Program-made: the position numbers and the translations under genes | Part shown: positions 1-9,817 of the stretch, in pieces | Position numbering within the stretch: position 1 is the stretch's first letter | Layout of the letters: each line of letters begins with the position of its first letter | NCBI GenBank assembly: GCA_002384815.1 | Contig: DGBN01000065.1 | Coordinates: 1 to 64,000 of the forward strand | Length of the DNA: 64,000 bases | DNA from: Oxalobacteraceae bacterium UBA4003 | GTDB lineage: Bacteria > Pseudomonadota > Gammaproteobacteria > Burkholderiales > Burkholderiaceae_D | Direction: 5' to 3' | The notes under the pieces: model-generated | Databases searched by the model: none | What the model was told of the DNA's origin: nothing | Seen by the model: the letters and a program-made list of their open reading frames with translations, nothing else

Positions 1-74
1 CTCATCAAATGATTTAAGGACTTTCTCCCTTCGATTCCCCGGAACTTACCCAGACGGAATCGGGAAAACCTCCA

Positions 75-103
75 ATTATACATGGACTTACCTCCCCGGT
101 CAA
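75..103 (-). promoter_or_regulatory. sigma70-type promoter reading out of the window
   Basis: On the minus strand a TTGACC -35 (98-103) and a perfect TATAAT -10 (75-80) are separated by exactly 17 bp. It points left, away from ispB. In betaproteobacteria ispB commonly lies divergent from rplU-rpmA-obgE, so this is probably the promoter of that ribosomal-protein operon; the genes themselves are outside the window. Confidence 0.7.
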
Positions 104-191
104 AGGCTGTAAACACCAATAAAAGCCTGCCTTTCAAGAAATAGCCTGTTCCTTGACCGCAACATGGAGCCGCGCCCTGCGTTTGTCGTCG

Positions 192-197
192 TATAAT
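192..197 (+). promoter_or_regulatory. candidate -10 box for ispB
   Basis: A perfect TATAAT stands 35 bases before the ispB start codon. I do not see a -35 at the usual distance; the nearest TTGACC (153-158) is 33 bases upstream, which is too far. The call therefore rests on the -10 alone. A tandem 10-bp repeat GCTCATTCAT follows at 201-220. Confidence 0.35.
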
Positions 198-231
198 TCC
201 GCTCATTCATGCTCATTCATCAGGCTTACCC

Positions 232-1221
232 TTGGCTTCCCCTTCCACAATTTCTGTCCAAAACCTGCTTATACAACCAATCGCCGCAGATATGAACGCT
301 GTCGATGTGGTGATACGCCAAAAACTCCACTCGGAAGTTGCGCTGGTCAATCAAATTGCCGATTACATCATCAGTGCTGGCGGCAAACGAATCCGTCCCG
401 TGCTGGTATTGCTGATGGCAAACGCGCTCGGCTATCGCGGCACCCATCAATACGATCTGGCTGCCGTAGTCGAATTCATTCATACGGCGACCTTGCTGCA
501 TGACGATGTGGTGGATGAATCCGAGCTGCGACGCGGCCGCAAGACTGCCAACGCCTTGTTCGGCAATGCGGCATCGGTATTGGTCGGCGACTTTTTGCAC
601 TCGCGCGCGTTTCAGATGATGGTTACTGTCGGCAACATTCGCGCCATGCAAATTCTGGCCGATGCGACCAATGTAATTGCCGAAGGCGAGGTCCTGCAGT
701 TGCTAAATATGCATGATCCGGATATTTCGGAAGAACGCTACACGCAGGTCATACGCTCCAAAACCGCCAAATTATTTGAGGCGGCCGCTCAGCTCGGCGC
801 CCTGATCGCCGGCGCTTCGGAAGATGAAATCGAAGCTGCTGCCGAGTACGGCCGCTCGCTCGGCACCGCCTTCCAGCTAATCGACGATGTACTGGATTAT
901 TCCGGTCATGCGGAAGATATCGGCAAGAACGTAGGCGACGATTTGCGCGAAGGCAAGGCTACCTTGCCATTGATCTACCTGATGGAACACGGCAGCACCG
1001 AGCAACGCGAACTGGTGCGCAGTTGTATTGAAAGCGGCGATGAGGAACATTTCGATACGGTCTTGCTAGCGGTGACGACATCCGGCGCGCTGGACTACAC
1101 CAAACGCAAAGCCGAAGAAGCGGCAGCGCGCGCCGCCACTTCGATAGCCAGACTGCCTGAAAGCCAGTTCAAGGACGCCCTGCTCGACTTGAGCGCTTTT
1201 GCTGCACACCGCAATCACTAA
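232..1221 (+). CDS. ispB: octaprenyl diphosphate synthase
   Basis: Trans-long-chain prenyl diphosphate synthase that extends farnesyl diphosphate with isopentenyl diphosphate to make the polyprenyl side chain of ubiquinone. The 329-residue length is typical. The two aspartate-rich Mg/diphosphate-binding motifs are present: DDVVDE at about residues 91-96 and DDVLD at about 218-222, and the GGKRIRP substrate-binding stretch sits near residue 50. The start is a TTG at 232; an internal ATG (MNAVDVV, 292) is an alternative that would cut 20 residues. It stands alone, divergent from a strong leftward promoter and 175 bp ahead of pilB. Family assignment is firm; octaprenyl rather than another chain length is inferred from the lineage. 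Confidence 0.93.
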   Translation: MASPSTISVQNLLIQPIAADMNAVDVVIRQKLHSEVALVNQIADYIISAGGKRIRPVLVLLMANALGYRGTHQYDLAAVVEFIHTATLLHDDVVDESELRRGRKTANALFGNAASVLVGDFLHSRAFQMMVTVGNIRAMQILADATNVIAEGEVLQLLNMHDPDISEERYTQVIRSKTAKLFEAAAQLGALIAGASEDEIEAAAEYGRSLGTAFQLIDDVLDYSGHAEDIGKNVGDDLREGKATLPLIYLMEHGSTEQRELVRSCIESGDEEHFDTVLLAVTTSGALDYTKRKAEEAAARAATSIARLPESQFKDALLDLSAFAAHRNH

Positions 1222-1396
1222 AAGACCAAGGCACAGCTAGCCCGAGGCCGCAGCCACAGGTGAGACAATTCGGCACAAGCGTTGCATTTTCCCCTGTGAA
1301 AAAGTAACAAGCGCTCGGATATGTTTACAAAACAGATGCTTGTAGGCATTATCTAATGCATCTTCGATGTTCAATTGACATTTCCGGCGTAACTAC

Positions 1397-3127
1397 ATGG
1401 CTGCAGTTCTCCCTACTTCGGCATCAAATAATGCGATGTCAGGCCTTGCGCGCGCCCTTCTGCAGGCAGGACAGATAACGCCGCAACAGACAGACACCGT
1501 CGCCAAGCAGGCAGCCAGTGAAAAAGCCCCGTTCATCGATATTTTGCTGAAAAACGACATCATGAATGGCGCCCGGCTGGCGGCATTTTGCTCGCAAACC
1601 TTTGGCTACCCGCTGCTCGATCTGGCGGCATTCAACAGCAGCAGCCTCTCTGACAACAAGATCATCGACCTGAAATTGATGCAAAGCCAGCGTGTCATCG
1701 CACTGGCCAAGCGCGGCAACAAGGTATTGATTGCGATTTCCGACCCGACCAATTCCCAGGCCCTGGACCAAATCAAGTTCCAGACCCAGTTGACGGTGGA
1801 ACCTATCATTGTCGACCACGCTACCTTGCTCAAGCTGATCGAGAAGCTGGGACATAGTGCTGAACAGGATCTGAATGAACTGATAGGCGACGATCTCGAG
1901 AACATCGATTTCGTCGACGAAGAGCTGGCCGCGCCGGCCGAAGGCGGTGCTACCGATATCGATGACGCGCCGGTCGTCAAATTCCTGCACAAGATTCTGA
2001 TTGATGCGATCAATCTGGGAGCATCGGATTTGCATTTCGAACCCTTTGAAAAATTCTATCGCATCCGTTTCCGGGTCGATGGCGTACTGCGCGACATCGC
2101 GCAACCGCCGCTGGCAATCAAGGAAAAACTGGCATCGCGCATCAAGGTCATTTCCAAACTCGATATTTCAGAAAAACGCGTGCCGCAGGATGGCCGCATG
2201 AAGCTGGTGATGTCAAAAACCCGCTCCATCGATTTCCGTGTCAGCACCCTGCCTACGCTATTCGGCGAGAAAATCGTCATGCGTATTCTGGATGGCTCGC
2301 AAGCGCAAATGGGGATAGAAGCGCTGGGTTACGACCCGGACCAGAAGGAAACGCTGCTCAATGCCATCCAGCGCCCGTACGGCATGGTGCTGGTCACCGG
2401 CCCTACCGGTTCCGGCAAAACCGTTTCGCTGTATACCTGCCTCAATATCCTGAACAAACCCGGCATCAATATCTCGACTGCGGAAGATCCGGCCGAGATC
2501 AATTTACCGGGCGTCAATCAAGTCAACGTTAACGATAGGGCCGGACTGACCTTCCCGGTCGCGCTGAAAGCATTTCTGCGGCAGGATCCTGACATCATCA
2601 TGGTTGGTGAAATTCGTGATCTGGAAACGGCAGACATCGCCATCAAGGCCGCGCAAACCGGTCACATGGTGTTCTCTACCTTGCATACCAACGATGCTCC
2701 GGCAACGCTGACCCGTTTGATGAATATGGGTGTGGCGCCCTTTAACATTGCATCGTCCGTGATCCTGATCACAGCGCAGCGACTGGCCAGGCGTTTGTGT
2801 ACATGCAAGCAAACCTCCGTCATTCCGGATGAAGCCTTGCTGGAAGCAGGTTTCAGCGAAGACGATCTGGACGGTACCTGGCTGCCATATAAACCGGTCG
2901 GTTGCGAGCGTTGCAGCGGCAGCGGCTACAAAGGACGGCTGGGCATTTACCAAATCATGCCCATCAGTGAAGAAATCGAGCACATCATTTTGAATCACGG
3001 CACTGCGCTGGAAATCGAGGCACAGGCAAAAAAAGACGGGGTTCGCTCATTGCGCGAATCGGGCCTGGTAAAAGTAAAGCAGGGACTGACCAGTCTGGAA
3101 GAAATTCTGGGCTGTACCAACGAATAA
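1397..3127 (+). CDS. pilB: type IV pilus assembly ATPase PilB
   Basis: Cytoplasmic GspE/PilB-family hexameric ATPase that powers pilus extension. An N-terminal MshEN/GspE-N domain is followed by the ATPase core with Walker A GPTGSGKT at about residues 335-342, an aspartate box and Walker B region DPDIIMVGEIRD, and the zinc-binding CTC(K)...CERC cysteine pairs near residues 466-506 found in PilB/GspE but not in PilT. The 576-residue length fits the family. It opens a pilB-pilC-pilD-coaE run: pilC starts 15 bp downstream. The ribosome binding site before ATG 1397 is weak, but the N-terminal domain reads correctly from there. Confidence 0.95.
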   Translation: MAAVLPTSASNNAMSGLARALLQAGQITPQQTDTVAKQAASEKAPFIDILLKNDIMNGARLAAFCSQTFGYPLLDLAAFNSSSLSDNKIIDLKLMQSQRVIALAKRGNKVLIAISDPTNSQALDQIKFQTQLTVEPIIVDHATLLKLIEKLGHSAEQDLNELIGDDLENIDFVDEELAAPAEGGATDIDDAPVVKFLHKILIDAINLGASDLHFEPFEKFYRIRFRVDGVLRDIAQPPLAIKEKLASRIKVISKLDISEKRVPQDGRMKLVMSKTRSIDFRVSTLPTLFGEKIVMRILDGSQAQMGIEALGYDPDQKETLLNAIQRPYGMVLVTGPTGSGKTVSLYTCLNILNKPGINISTAEDPAEINLPGVNQVNVNDRAGLTFPVALKAFLRQDPDIIMVGEIRDLETADIAIKAAQTGHMVFSTLHTNDAPATLTRLMNMGVAPFNIASSVILITAQRLARRLCTCKQTSVIPDEALLEAGFSEDDLDGTWLPYKPVGCERCSGSGYKGRLGIYQIMPISEEIEHIILNHGTALEIEAQAKKDGVRSLRESGLVKVKQGLTSLEEILGCTNE

Positions 3128-3142
3128 TAAAGAGGTCTAGGG

Positions 3143-4375
3143 ATGGCAACTTCAGCACGCAAAGTCGGAAGCGCAACGCTCGCCAAGGAAGCCGTTTTTG
3201 CCTGGGAGGGCAAGGATAAATCGGGCAAAATCGTGCGCGGCGAATTGCGTGCCGGCGGCGAATCCGTAGTCAATGCAACATTGCGCCGGCAAGGCGTGCT
3301 GGTGACCAAGGTCAAAAAGAAAACCTATCGCAGCGGCAAGAAGGTATCCGACAAAGACATCACACTCTTTACGCGCCAGTTGGCCACGATGATGAAGGCC
3401 GGCGTACCGCTGCTGCAATCCTTCGATATCGTCGCCAAGGGCAATGACAATCCCTCGGTCTCCAAGCTGATTCAGGACATCCGTGCCGACGTCGAAACCG
3501 GCACCAGCCTGAATCAGGCTTTCCGCAAATTCCCGCTTTACTTCGATCCGCTGTTCTGTAACCTGGTCGGCGCCGGCGAACAGGCCGGCATTCTGGAGGA
3601 TCTGTTGACGCGACTGGCGATCTACAAGGAAAAAACGCTTGCCATCAAGGCCAAGATCAAGTCGGCGCTGTTTTATCCGGTCGCCATTCTGGCGGTTGCA
3701 TTTATCGTCACGGCCGTCATCATGATCTGGGTGGTGCCGGCATTCAAGGAAGTATTCAAGAGCTTTGGTGCCGATTTGCCGGCACCAACCTTGATGGTAA
3801 TGGCAATTTCCGACTTTTTCGTTTCATATTGGTATCTGATTTTCGGCTTGCTGTTTGCAGGGCTGTATCTGTTCTTTCAATCCTGGAAACGCTCATTGAA
3901 AATGCAGCGAATGATGGACAAATTGCTGCTGAAAGCGCCTATCTTCGGCGCAGTCATACGCAAAGCCACGATTGCCCGCTGGACGCGCACACTGGCCACC
4001 ATGTTCGCCGCCGGCGTACCGCTCGTCGAATCGCTGGACTCAGTCGGTGGCGCCGCCGGCAATGCTGTTTACCTGGACGCCACGAAGAAAATCCAGAACG
4101 AAGTCAGTACCGGTACCAGCCTCACGGCTGCGATGCAGAATTCGGATGTATTCCCGAACATGGTCACGCAGATGGTCTCCATAGGCGAAGAATCCGGTTC
4201 GCTCGACAATATGCTGGGCAAGGTTGCCGATTTTTACGAAGATGAAGTCGACGAGGCTGTAGCTTCGCTATCCAGCCTGATGGAGCCCTTGATCATGGTG
4301 ATTCTAGGCGTGCTGATCGGCGGCCTGGTGATTGCAATGTACCTGCCAATTTTCAAACTGGGTTCTGTGGTCTGA
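3143..4375 (+). CDS. pilC: type IV pilus inner-membrane platform protein PilC
   Basis: Polytopic inner-membrane protein of the GspF/PilC family that couples the PilB motor to pilin assembly. It is 410 residues long and shows the two homologous cytoplasmic T2SSF repeats (about residues 70-195 and 275-397) with TFTRQLATMMKAGVPL and a related RTLATMFAAGVPLVES, plus three hydrophobic membrane segments, two in the middle and one at the C-terminus. An AGAGG-like ribosome binding site precedes ATG 3143. The stop overlaps the pilD start by one base (TGATG), implying translational coupling. Confidence 0.95.
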   Translation: MATSARKVGSATLAKEAVFAWEGKDKSGKIVRGELRAGGESVVNATLRRQGVLVTKVKKKTYRSGKKVSDKDITLFTRQLATMMKAGVPLLQSFDIVAKGNDNPSVSKLIQDIRADVETGTSLNQAFRKFPLYFDPLFCNLVGAGEQAGILEDLLTRLAIYKEKTLAIKAKIKSALFYPVAILAVAFIVTAVIMIWVVPAFKEVFKSFGADLPAPTLMVMAISDFFVSYWYLIFGLLFAGLYLFFQSWKRSLKMQRMMDKLLLKAPIFGAVIRKATIARWTRTLATMFAAGVPLVESLDSVGGAAGNAVYLDATKKIQNEVSTGTSLTAAMQNSDVFPNMVTQMVSIGEESGSLDNMLGKVADFYEDEVDEAVASLSSLMEPLIMVILGVLIGGLVIAMYLPIFKLGSVV

Positions 4376-5238
4376 TGATGGATTTACTATGGTCTGCGCC
4401 TGCGGGTAGCGTATTGCCCGCAATCGTTGCCGGCGTGTTTGGTTTGCTAATAGGCAGTTTTCTCAATGTAGTGATTCACCGCATCCCGAAAATGATGCAA
4501 CGCGAATCGGATAACTACGTCGCGCATGAAAGCGGCAAGGCCTTGCCGCACGAAGACCGCTACAATCTGTTGATACCACGTTCGGCATGTCCGCAATGCG
4601 GACATCAGATCACCGCGACCGAAAACATCCCGGTTTTCAGCTATGCCTTCTTGCGCGGCAAATGCATCGCATGCAAAACACATATTTCCATTCGCTATCC
4701 GATTATTGAATTGCTGACCGGCCTGCTGTCGGCTTTTCTGATCTGGCATTTCGGCAGCGGCTTGCTCGGTCTGGCGACGTTGGTGTTTGCCTATCTACTG
4801 ATTGCGATGACCTTCATCGATGCCGATACGCAACTGCTGCCCGACGATCTGACTTTGTCCTTGCTGTGGCTGGGCTTGCTGGTCAATCTGAACGCCACCT
4901 TCGTCCCGCTGGAAGAAGCCGTCATCGGTGCCGCAGCCGGCTATCTGAGTTTGTGGTCGATTTACTGGCTGTTCAAACTGGCAACCGGCAAGGAAGGCAT
5001 GGGTTATGGCGACTTCAAACTGCTGGCGGCACTGGGCGCATGGCTGGGCTGGAAAATGTTGCCTGTCATTATTTTACTGTCATCGCTAGTAGGTGCCGTA
5101 GTCGGCATTGCCTTGATCGTGCTGGCCAAGCGCGGGCGCGATATCCCGATTCCGTTCGGCCCCTATCTCGCCGCTGCCGGCTTGCTGACTTTGCTGTACG
5201 GCAAACCGCTGGCGCACATGTATCTGGGTTTCTACTGA
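4375..5238 (+). CDS. pilD: prepilin peptidase / N-methyltransferase PilD
   Basis: Inner-membrane aspartic protease that cleaves the leader of type IV prepilins and pseudopilins and methylates the new N-terminus. The cytoplasmic zinc-type loop with CPQC and CIAC cysteine pairs (about residues 72-100) and the catalytic GYGDFK motif of GxGD proteases (about residue 210) are both visible, with an earlier conserved aspartate in FIDADTQLLPD. Eight or so hydrophobic segments and 287 residues match the family. Its start overlaps the pilC stop. No pilin gene lies in the window, so substrates must be encoded elsewhere. Confidence 0.95.
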   Translation: MMDLLWSAPAGSVLPAIVAGVFGLLIGSFLNVVIHRIPKMMQRESDNYVAHESGKALPHEDRYNLLIPRSACPQCGHQITATENIPVFSYAFLRGKCIACKTHISIRYPIIELLTGLLSAFLIWHFGSGLLGLATLVFAYLLIAMTFIDADTQLLPDDLTLSLLWLGLLVNLNATFVPLEEAVIGAAAGYLSLWSIYWLFKLATGKEGMGYGDFKLLAALGAWLGWKMLPVIILLSSLVGAVVGIALIVLAKRGRDIPIPFGPYLAAAGLLTLLYGKPLAHMYLGFY

Positions 5239-5242
5239 AACC

Positions 5243-5875
5243 ATGAATGCTTCCAATCGCAAAAATCCATTTTCCGTTGGCTTGACAGGCGGCATAGGTA
5301 GCGGAAAAAGCACGGTCGCAGATTTATTCGCAACACTGGGCGCCACCGTGATCGATACCGATATGATCGCACATCAGCTGACGGCCGCAAATGGCGCTGC
5401 CATCGCAGCGATCAGAAGCACCTTCGGCGCTGCATACATTACCGAATCTGGCGCAATGAATCGCGACAAAATGCGCAAGGCGGTGTTTGCCGATCCGACA
5501 GCAAAAGGGCGTCTTGAAGCAATTATCCACCCGCTGATACGCGCTGAGTCCGAACATGCGGCGGCACAGGCAAGCGGTGCTTATGTCTTGTTCGTCGTTC
5601 CTCTCCTGGTCGAAACGGGATTCTGGAAACAGCGCGTTTCACGGGTACTGCTCATCGATTGTCCGGAAGACATGCAAATCCGCCGCGTTATGCAGCGCAA
5701 TACGCTAACCGAAGCGCAAGTACACGCCATCATGGCGACGCAGGTGCCGCGCGCAGACAGATTGGCCGCCGCCGATGACATTATCGTCAACGATAGTGAT
5801 ATGGCGGCGCTGCTACCGCAAGTGCAGCGTCTGCATCAGCAGTATGTCACGCAGGCGCAGGCTGGCGAACGTTAG
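5243..5875 (+). CDS. coaE: dephospho-CoA kinase
   Basis: Catalyses the last step of coenzyme A synthesis, ATP-dependent phosphorylation of the 3'-hydroxyl of dephospho-CoA. The P-loop GLTGGIGSGKST lies at residues 9-20, followed by the DTD motif (VIDTDMIAH) of the CoA-binding region. Length 210 residues is normal. It begins 4 bp after pilD, the usual pilBCD-coaE arrangement of beta- and gammaproteobacteria, so it is probably co-transcribed. Confidence 0.95.
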   Translation: MNASNRKNPFSVGLTGGIGSGKSTVADLFATLGATVIDTDMIAHQLTAANGAAIAAIRSTFGAAYITESGAMNRDKMRKAVFADPTAKGRLEAIIHPLIRAESEHAAAQASGAYVLFVVPLLVETGFWKQRVSRVLLIDCPEDMQIRRVMQRNTLTEAQVHAIMATQVPRADRLAAADDIIVNDSDMAALLPQVQRLHQQYVTQAQAGER

Positions 5876-6047
5876 CGAAAATGTGCGGTCTATCCGCCAT
5901 GATTTTCCGCCGGGAAGGCAAGAACGCAAGCCTGATACAGCCTGAAGCCAAACAAAATCGACCACGCATTTGTATTTTGTCCCCGCTTCGTTCAGAATCA
6001 CACAATTAGCTCGACCCGCCCGGCTTTAACTTTTAAGGGATGCCACT

Positions 6048-6803
6048 TTGATTGTCTACGAATACCCTTTCAACGAGCGTATTCGCACGTTGTTGCGGTT
6101 GGAAGACCTGTACGAGAAATTCGCTTTCTTTGTCGGTCACGACCACCCGCAACATCATCACGTCGCCCTGTCCACCATTTTCGAGATGCTGGAAGTAGCC
6201 GGTCGCGCGGATCTCAAGTCAGATCTGCTGCAAGAACTGGAACGCCAGAAGCAAACCCTGCTCGGCTTCAAATCCAATCCCAATGTCGAATCGGAAATGC
6301 TGGATGCAATTCTGTTCGATATCGAGCGTATCAGTACGGCACTCGTCGCCTCGCAAGGAAAAACCGGCCAGTACATTCGCGAAAATGAATGGCTGATGAG
6401 CATACGCGGCCGCACCATCATTCCCGGTGGTGCCTGCGAGTTCGATTTGCCATCCTATTACGCATGGCAACATGATTCCGCCGAACAGCGTCTGGCCGAT
6501 ATACATAAATGGTTTACCCCGCTGGCACCTTTATTTGATGCCATCGCTATGGTACTGCGCTTGTTGCGCGAATCCGGACGTCCGGTAAAAATGATTGCGC
6601 AAACCGGCAGTTATCAGCAAATGTTGCAAGGCAAGACTTACCAGATGCTGCGTTTGAACATAGATGGAAGCCTGGGAGCGATTCCTGAAATTTCCGCCAA
6701 CAAGTATATGCTGTGGGTGCGTTTCACGTCGCAGGATGGCGACAAGAAACCGAAAGCGTTTGAAGGCGATGTGCCCTTTGAACTGAGTTTATGCAGTTTT
6801 TGA
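6048..6803 (+). CDS. zapD: cell division protein ZapD
   Basis: Cytosolic FtsZ-binding protein (former YacF/DUF1342) that bundles FtsZ filaments at midcell. The N-terminus [20 protein letters not shown] is the family signature, and the 251-residue length fits. The start is a TTG at 6048, chosen because the conserved signature begins directly there; no ATG lies close by upstream. It follows coaE after 172 bp and precedes yacG by 12 bp, as in many proteobacteria. Confidence 0.93.
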   Translation: MIVYEYPFNERIRTLLRLEDLYEKFAFFVGHDHPQHHHVALSTIFEMLEVAGRADLKSDLLQELERQKQTLLGFKSNPNVESEMLDAILFDIERISTALVASQGKTGQYIRENEWLMSIRGRTIIPGGACEFDLPSYYAWQHDSAEQRLADIHKWFTPLAPLFDAIAMVLRLLRESGRPVKMIAQTGSYQQMLQGKTYQMLRLNIDGSLGAIPEISANKYMLWVRFTSQDGDKKPKAFEGDVPFELSLCSF

Positions 6804-6815
6804 TTAGATGGTTTT

Positions 6816-7016
6816 ATGGTTACGATAGTCGATTGCCCTACCTGCGGCACCAAGGTTGAATGGTCGGAAACAAGCAAGTTCCGCCCCTTCTGCTCCAACC
6901 GTTGCAAACAGATAGATCTGGGCGCATGGGCGGAGGAAAAATACGTCATCCCGGTGGCGAACCCGCTGGAAGATTTCGACGAAGACGCACCGCCACCGCC
7001 GCAACCCCTGCCCTAA
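6816..7016 (+). CDS. yacG: DNA gyrase inhibitor / zinc-binding protein YacG
   Basis: Small 66-residue zinc protein. Homologues bind GyrB and inhibit gyrase. Four zinc-ligand cysteines are present as C7xxC10 and C26xxxC30 (DCPTCGTKV...FCSNRCKQ), followed by the conserved [12 protein letters not shown] stretch. The acidic, proline-rich tail is usual. It lies 12 bp after zapD and converges on mutT with only 11 bp between them. Confidence 0.93.
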   Translation: MVTIVDCPTCGTKVEWSETSKFRPFCSNRCKQIDLGAWAEEKYVIPVANPLEDFDEDAPPPPQPLP

Positions 7017-7027
7017 CAAATCATTCG

Positions 7028-7438
7028 TCAGCCCGGATAGCGCAGCTTGTCCAGCCATTCAATCAAGGGGATGGTTGCCGGCAACAAGGGCTCGACACCC
7101 ACACATCCCTGCCATGCAAAAGCCTGGTTTTCCAGACTTTGTGGTTCACCGTGCCAGTTGCGGCTGATATAAAAATGCAGTCGTACATGCGCATGCGGAT
7201 ACACATGCTCCACACCGCACCACGGTTCTGCAGAAATAACTTCCACTCCCAGCTCTTCGACAAATTCGCGCTTCAAGGCATCGATGATCGCCTCGTTCGC
7301 CTCCACCTTGCCACCCGGAAATTCCCAGTAACCGGCATAAGGCTTGCCGTCCGGACGCTGTCCAAGCAGGACATCACCATTCGGTTTCATCAGGATGCCG
7401 ACGGCAACATCGATAGGCAACGCTTTGATTTCAGACAT
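7028..7438 (-). CDS. mutT: 8-oxo-dGTP diphosphatase MutT
   Basis: Nudix hydrolase that removes oxidised guanine nucleotides from the pool. The Nudix box GKVEANEAIIDALKREFVEE, then LGV, spans about residues 43-65 with the REFVEE metal-binding core intact. The 136-residue size and the N-terminal DVAVGILMKPNGDVLLGQRP match MutT rather than larger fusion forms that carry thiamine-phosphate synthase. It sits in the common secA-argJ-ATPase-mutT order. Confidence 0.9.
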   Translation of the reverse strand: MSEIKALPIDVAVGILMKPNGDVLLGQRPDGKPYAGYWEFPGGKVEANEAIIDALKREFVEELGVEVISAEPWCGVEHVYPHAHVRLHFYISRNWHGEPQSLENQAFAWQGCVGVEPLLPATIPLIEWLDKLRYPG

Positions 7439-7497
7439 GCAGCAGACCTGGAAATAGGAGTAAATAAAACAAGATCAATGGCAACGTAGCGACAGCA

Positions 7498-8373
7498 TCA
7501 TTTTTGCGTTTTGCCAGCGTGATCCTTGGCAAATTGCCACGCCACACGACCGGAACGCGAACCGCGCTGCAAGGCCCACTGCAGCGCCTCCGTCCTGGCC
7601 GCTTCAATCTGCTGTGCATTGCAACCGAAGTGTGTGAGCCAGTGCGCGACTATATCCAGATAATCGTCCTGCCGGAAGGGATAGAAAGTCACCCACAGGC
7701 CAAAGCGTTCGGACAGCGAGATTTTTTCTTCTACCGTTTCGCCGGGGTGAAGATCGCCGTTGTCATCTGTTTTGTAGCTGGCGTTATCGGACATTCGCTC
7801 GGGCAGCAAATGACGACGATTCGAAGTGGCATAGATCAGCACATTGTCCGATTGCGCAGAAATACTGCCGTCCAGCGCCACCTTCAATGCCTTGTAGCCG
7901 CCCTCGCCTTCTTCAAACGATAGATCGTCGCAGAAAATGATGAAGCGTTCGCGCCGTGCCGATACCAGATCCACGATATCCGCCAGATCGCCCAGATCAT
8001 CCTTGTCAACTTCAATCAGGCGCAAACCCTGATCCGCGTACTGATTCAGGCAAGCCTTGATGAGCGATGATTTACCGGTGCCGCGTGCACCGGTCAGCAA
8101 TACATTATTCGCCGGAAAACCTTCGACGAACTGCCTGGTGTTCTGTTCTATCTGCTGCTTTTGCGTGCCGATATTGTGCAGATCACTCAATGCAATCGGT
8201 GAAATATGCGCCACCGGTTGCAGATAGCCGCGGCCATCCTTGCCGCTGGATTTGCGCCAGCGAAAAGCAATGCCGGCATCCCAGTTCGGCACAGCATGCG
8301 CCGGTGGAAGTATCGCTTCAAGACGGCCCAGCAAAGCTTCGGCACGCGTGAGGAATTGTTCGAGTTGAGTCAT
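7498..8373 (-). CDS. DUF815-family AAA+ ATPase
   Basis: Predicted P-loop ATPase of the DUF815 family, function not established. Walker A GARGTGKSS lies at about residues 95-103 and a Walker B-like FIIFCDDLSFEE follows; an ATSNRRHLLPE stretch resembles sensor 1. A GTG at 8406 would add 11 residues; I chose ATG 8373 because family members usually begin with MxQLEQFLxRAE-like sequence. It starts just downstream of argJ, and is likely part of the same leftward transcript. Confidence 0.85.
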   Translation of the reverse strand: MTQLEQFLTRAEALLGRLEAILPPAHAVPNWDAGIAFRWRKSSGKDGRGYLQPVAHISPIALSDLHNIGTQKQQIEQNTRQFVEGFPANNVLLTGARGTGKSSLIKACLNQYADQGLRLIEVDKDDLGDLADIVDLVSARRERFIIFCDDLSFEEGEGGYKALKVALDGSISAQSDNVLIYATSNRRHLLPERMSDNASYKTDDNGDLHPGETVEEKISLSERFGLWVTFYPFRQDDYLDIVAHWLTHFGCNAQQIEAARTEALQWALQRGSRSGRVAWQFAKDHAGKTQK

Positions 8374-8410
8374 AGGAATCGCGCTTGATATTGATACAGA
8401 TTGCACATGT

Positions 8411-9646
8411 TCAGGAACGGTAATCGGCGTTGATCGTCACGTATTCATGCGACAGATCGCAAGTCCAGATCGTTGCATCGGCGCTACCGCGCGCGAGTTT
8501 GACGCGCACCGTGATTTCGCTTTGCCGCATCACACGCTGACCGTCTTCTTCCTTGTAGTCCGGATTGCGACCGCCATTTTTGGCTACCCACACATCATCC
8601 AGATAAAGATCCAGCTTCGTCACATCGAGATCGTCAACACCGGCATAGCCGATCGCCGCCAGAATACGGCCGAGATTCGGGTCGGAGGCAAAGAAGGCCG
8701 TTTTCACCAAAGGCGAATGGGCAATCGAATACGCGATCCTGCGGCATTCCTCTACATCCTTGCCGTCTTCCACTGTCACGGCAATGAATTTTGTCGCGCC
8801 TTCGCCATCGCGCACGATCATCTGCGCCAACTCCTGCGACAGACCCAGCACCGCATCATACAAGGCGGCATATTCAGGAGTATCAATGGCTGTCACTTCC
8901 ACCGCGGCAGTACCGGTGGCGATCACAATGAAGGAATCGTTGGTTGAGGTATCGCCATCGATAGTGATGCAGTTAAACGAACGGTCTGCTACCTGCCTGA
9001 CCATGTGATCCAGCACCGGCTGCGCAATCTTCGCATCGGTAGCCATGAAACCCAGCATGGTTGCCATGTTCGGCTTGATCATGCCGGCGCCCTTGCTGAT
9101 GCCGGTCAAGGTAATCGTCTGACCATTGATGGCGACCTGGCGTGAAGCGGCTTTCGGCTGCGTATCGGTCGTCATGATGGACAAGGCGGCGTTATACCAG
9201 TTATCGGACTGTAAATTAGCGATTGCTTGCGGCAAACCAGCAACCAGGCGATCCAGCGGCAAGGGCTCCAGAATCACGCCTGTGGAAAACGGCAGGATTT
9301 GTGTGACATCGCAAGCCAGCAGATCGGCCAGGGCTGTGCACGTTGCATGAGCGGCAGCCAAACCGGCTTCACCGGTGCCGGCGTTGGCATTACCGGTATT
9401 GATCACCAGTGCGCGTATAGGCGCATCCGTCCTGCGGGCAGCCAGATGTTCCTTGCAGACTTGCACTGGCGCTGCGCAAAAGCGATTCTTCGTGAACACG
9501 CCCGTTACCGTTGCAGTTGGTGCCAACCGCATCACCAGCACATCCTTGCGATCCGCCTTGCGTATGCCGGCTTCGGCATGACCGAGTTCAATGCCGGCCA
9601 CTGCGGTCAGCGTTTCAGGAACGGGAAGAGGGAGATTGACGGCCAT
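8411..9646 (-). CDS. argJ: bifunctional ornithine acetyltransferase / N-acetylglutamate synthase
   Basis: Acts in the cyclic arginine pathway, moving acetyl from N-acetylornithine to glutamate. The precursor self-cleaves before a threonine nucleophile: the motif [14 protein letters not shown] is present, predicting cleavage between Ala195 and Thr196 into alpha and beta chains. The 411-residue length is typical. Whether it can also use acetyl-CoA (fully bifunctional form) cannot be told by eye. It lies between the secA terminator and the DUF815 gene. Confidence 0.94.
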   Translation of the reverse strand: MAVNLPLPVPETLTAVAGIELGHAEAGIRKADRKDVLVMRLAPTATVTGVFTKNRFCAAPVQVCKEHLAARRTDAPIRALVINTGNANAGTGEAGLAAAHATCTALADLLACDVTQILPFSTGVILEPLPLDRLVAGLPQAIANLQSDNWYNAALSIMTTDTQPKAASRQVAINGQTITLTGISKGAGMIKPNMATMLGFMATDAKIAQPVLDHMVRQVADRSFNCITIDGDTSTNDSFIVIATGTAAVEVTAIDTPEYAALYDAVLGLSQELAQMIVRDGEGATKFIAVTVEDGKDVEECRRIAYSIAHSPLVKTAFFASDPNLGRILAAIGYAGVDDLDVTKLDLYLDDVWVAKNGGRNPDYKEEDGQRVMRQSEITVRVKLARGSADATIWTCDLSHEYVTINADYRS

Positions 9647-9745
9647 GGCAATTTTCTATGTAAGGTTGAAAACAAGATGCATATTGTAAACGTATCGCGT
9701 GCAATGCGACCCGGCCGAAAGTGATGCAAAGGCAATCCGCCAAAG

Positions 9746-9785
9746 CAAAAGGGCGGAGGATAAACCACCCCGCCCTTTTGTTTTT
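9746..9785 (-). terminator. rho-independent terminator after secA
   Basis: A perfect 11-bp stem, CAAAAGGGCGG (9746-9756) against CCGCCCTTTTG (9770-9780), with a 13-base loop. On the minus strand the stem is followed by a T-rich stretch. It lies 40-70 bp past the secA stop and upstream of argJ, separating the two. Confidence 0.85.
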
Positions 9786-9817
9786 CAACAACTACGATTC
9801 AATAGCTGCGACCTGGT

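Noticed and set aside
201..220. Tandem 10-bp repeat GCTCATTCAT upstream of ispB
   Set aside because: Only two units and no link to a known operator; probably a small local duplication.
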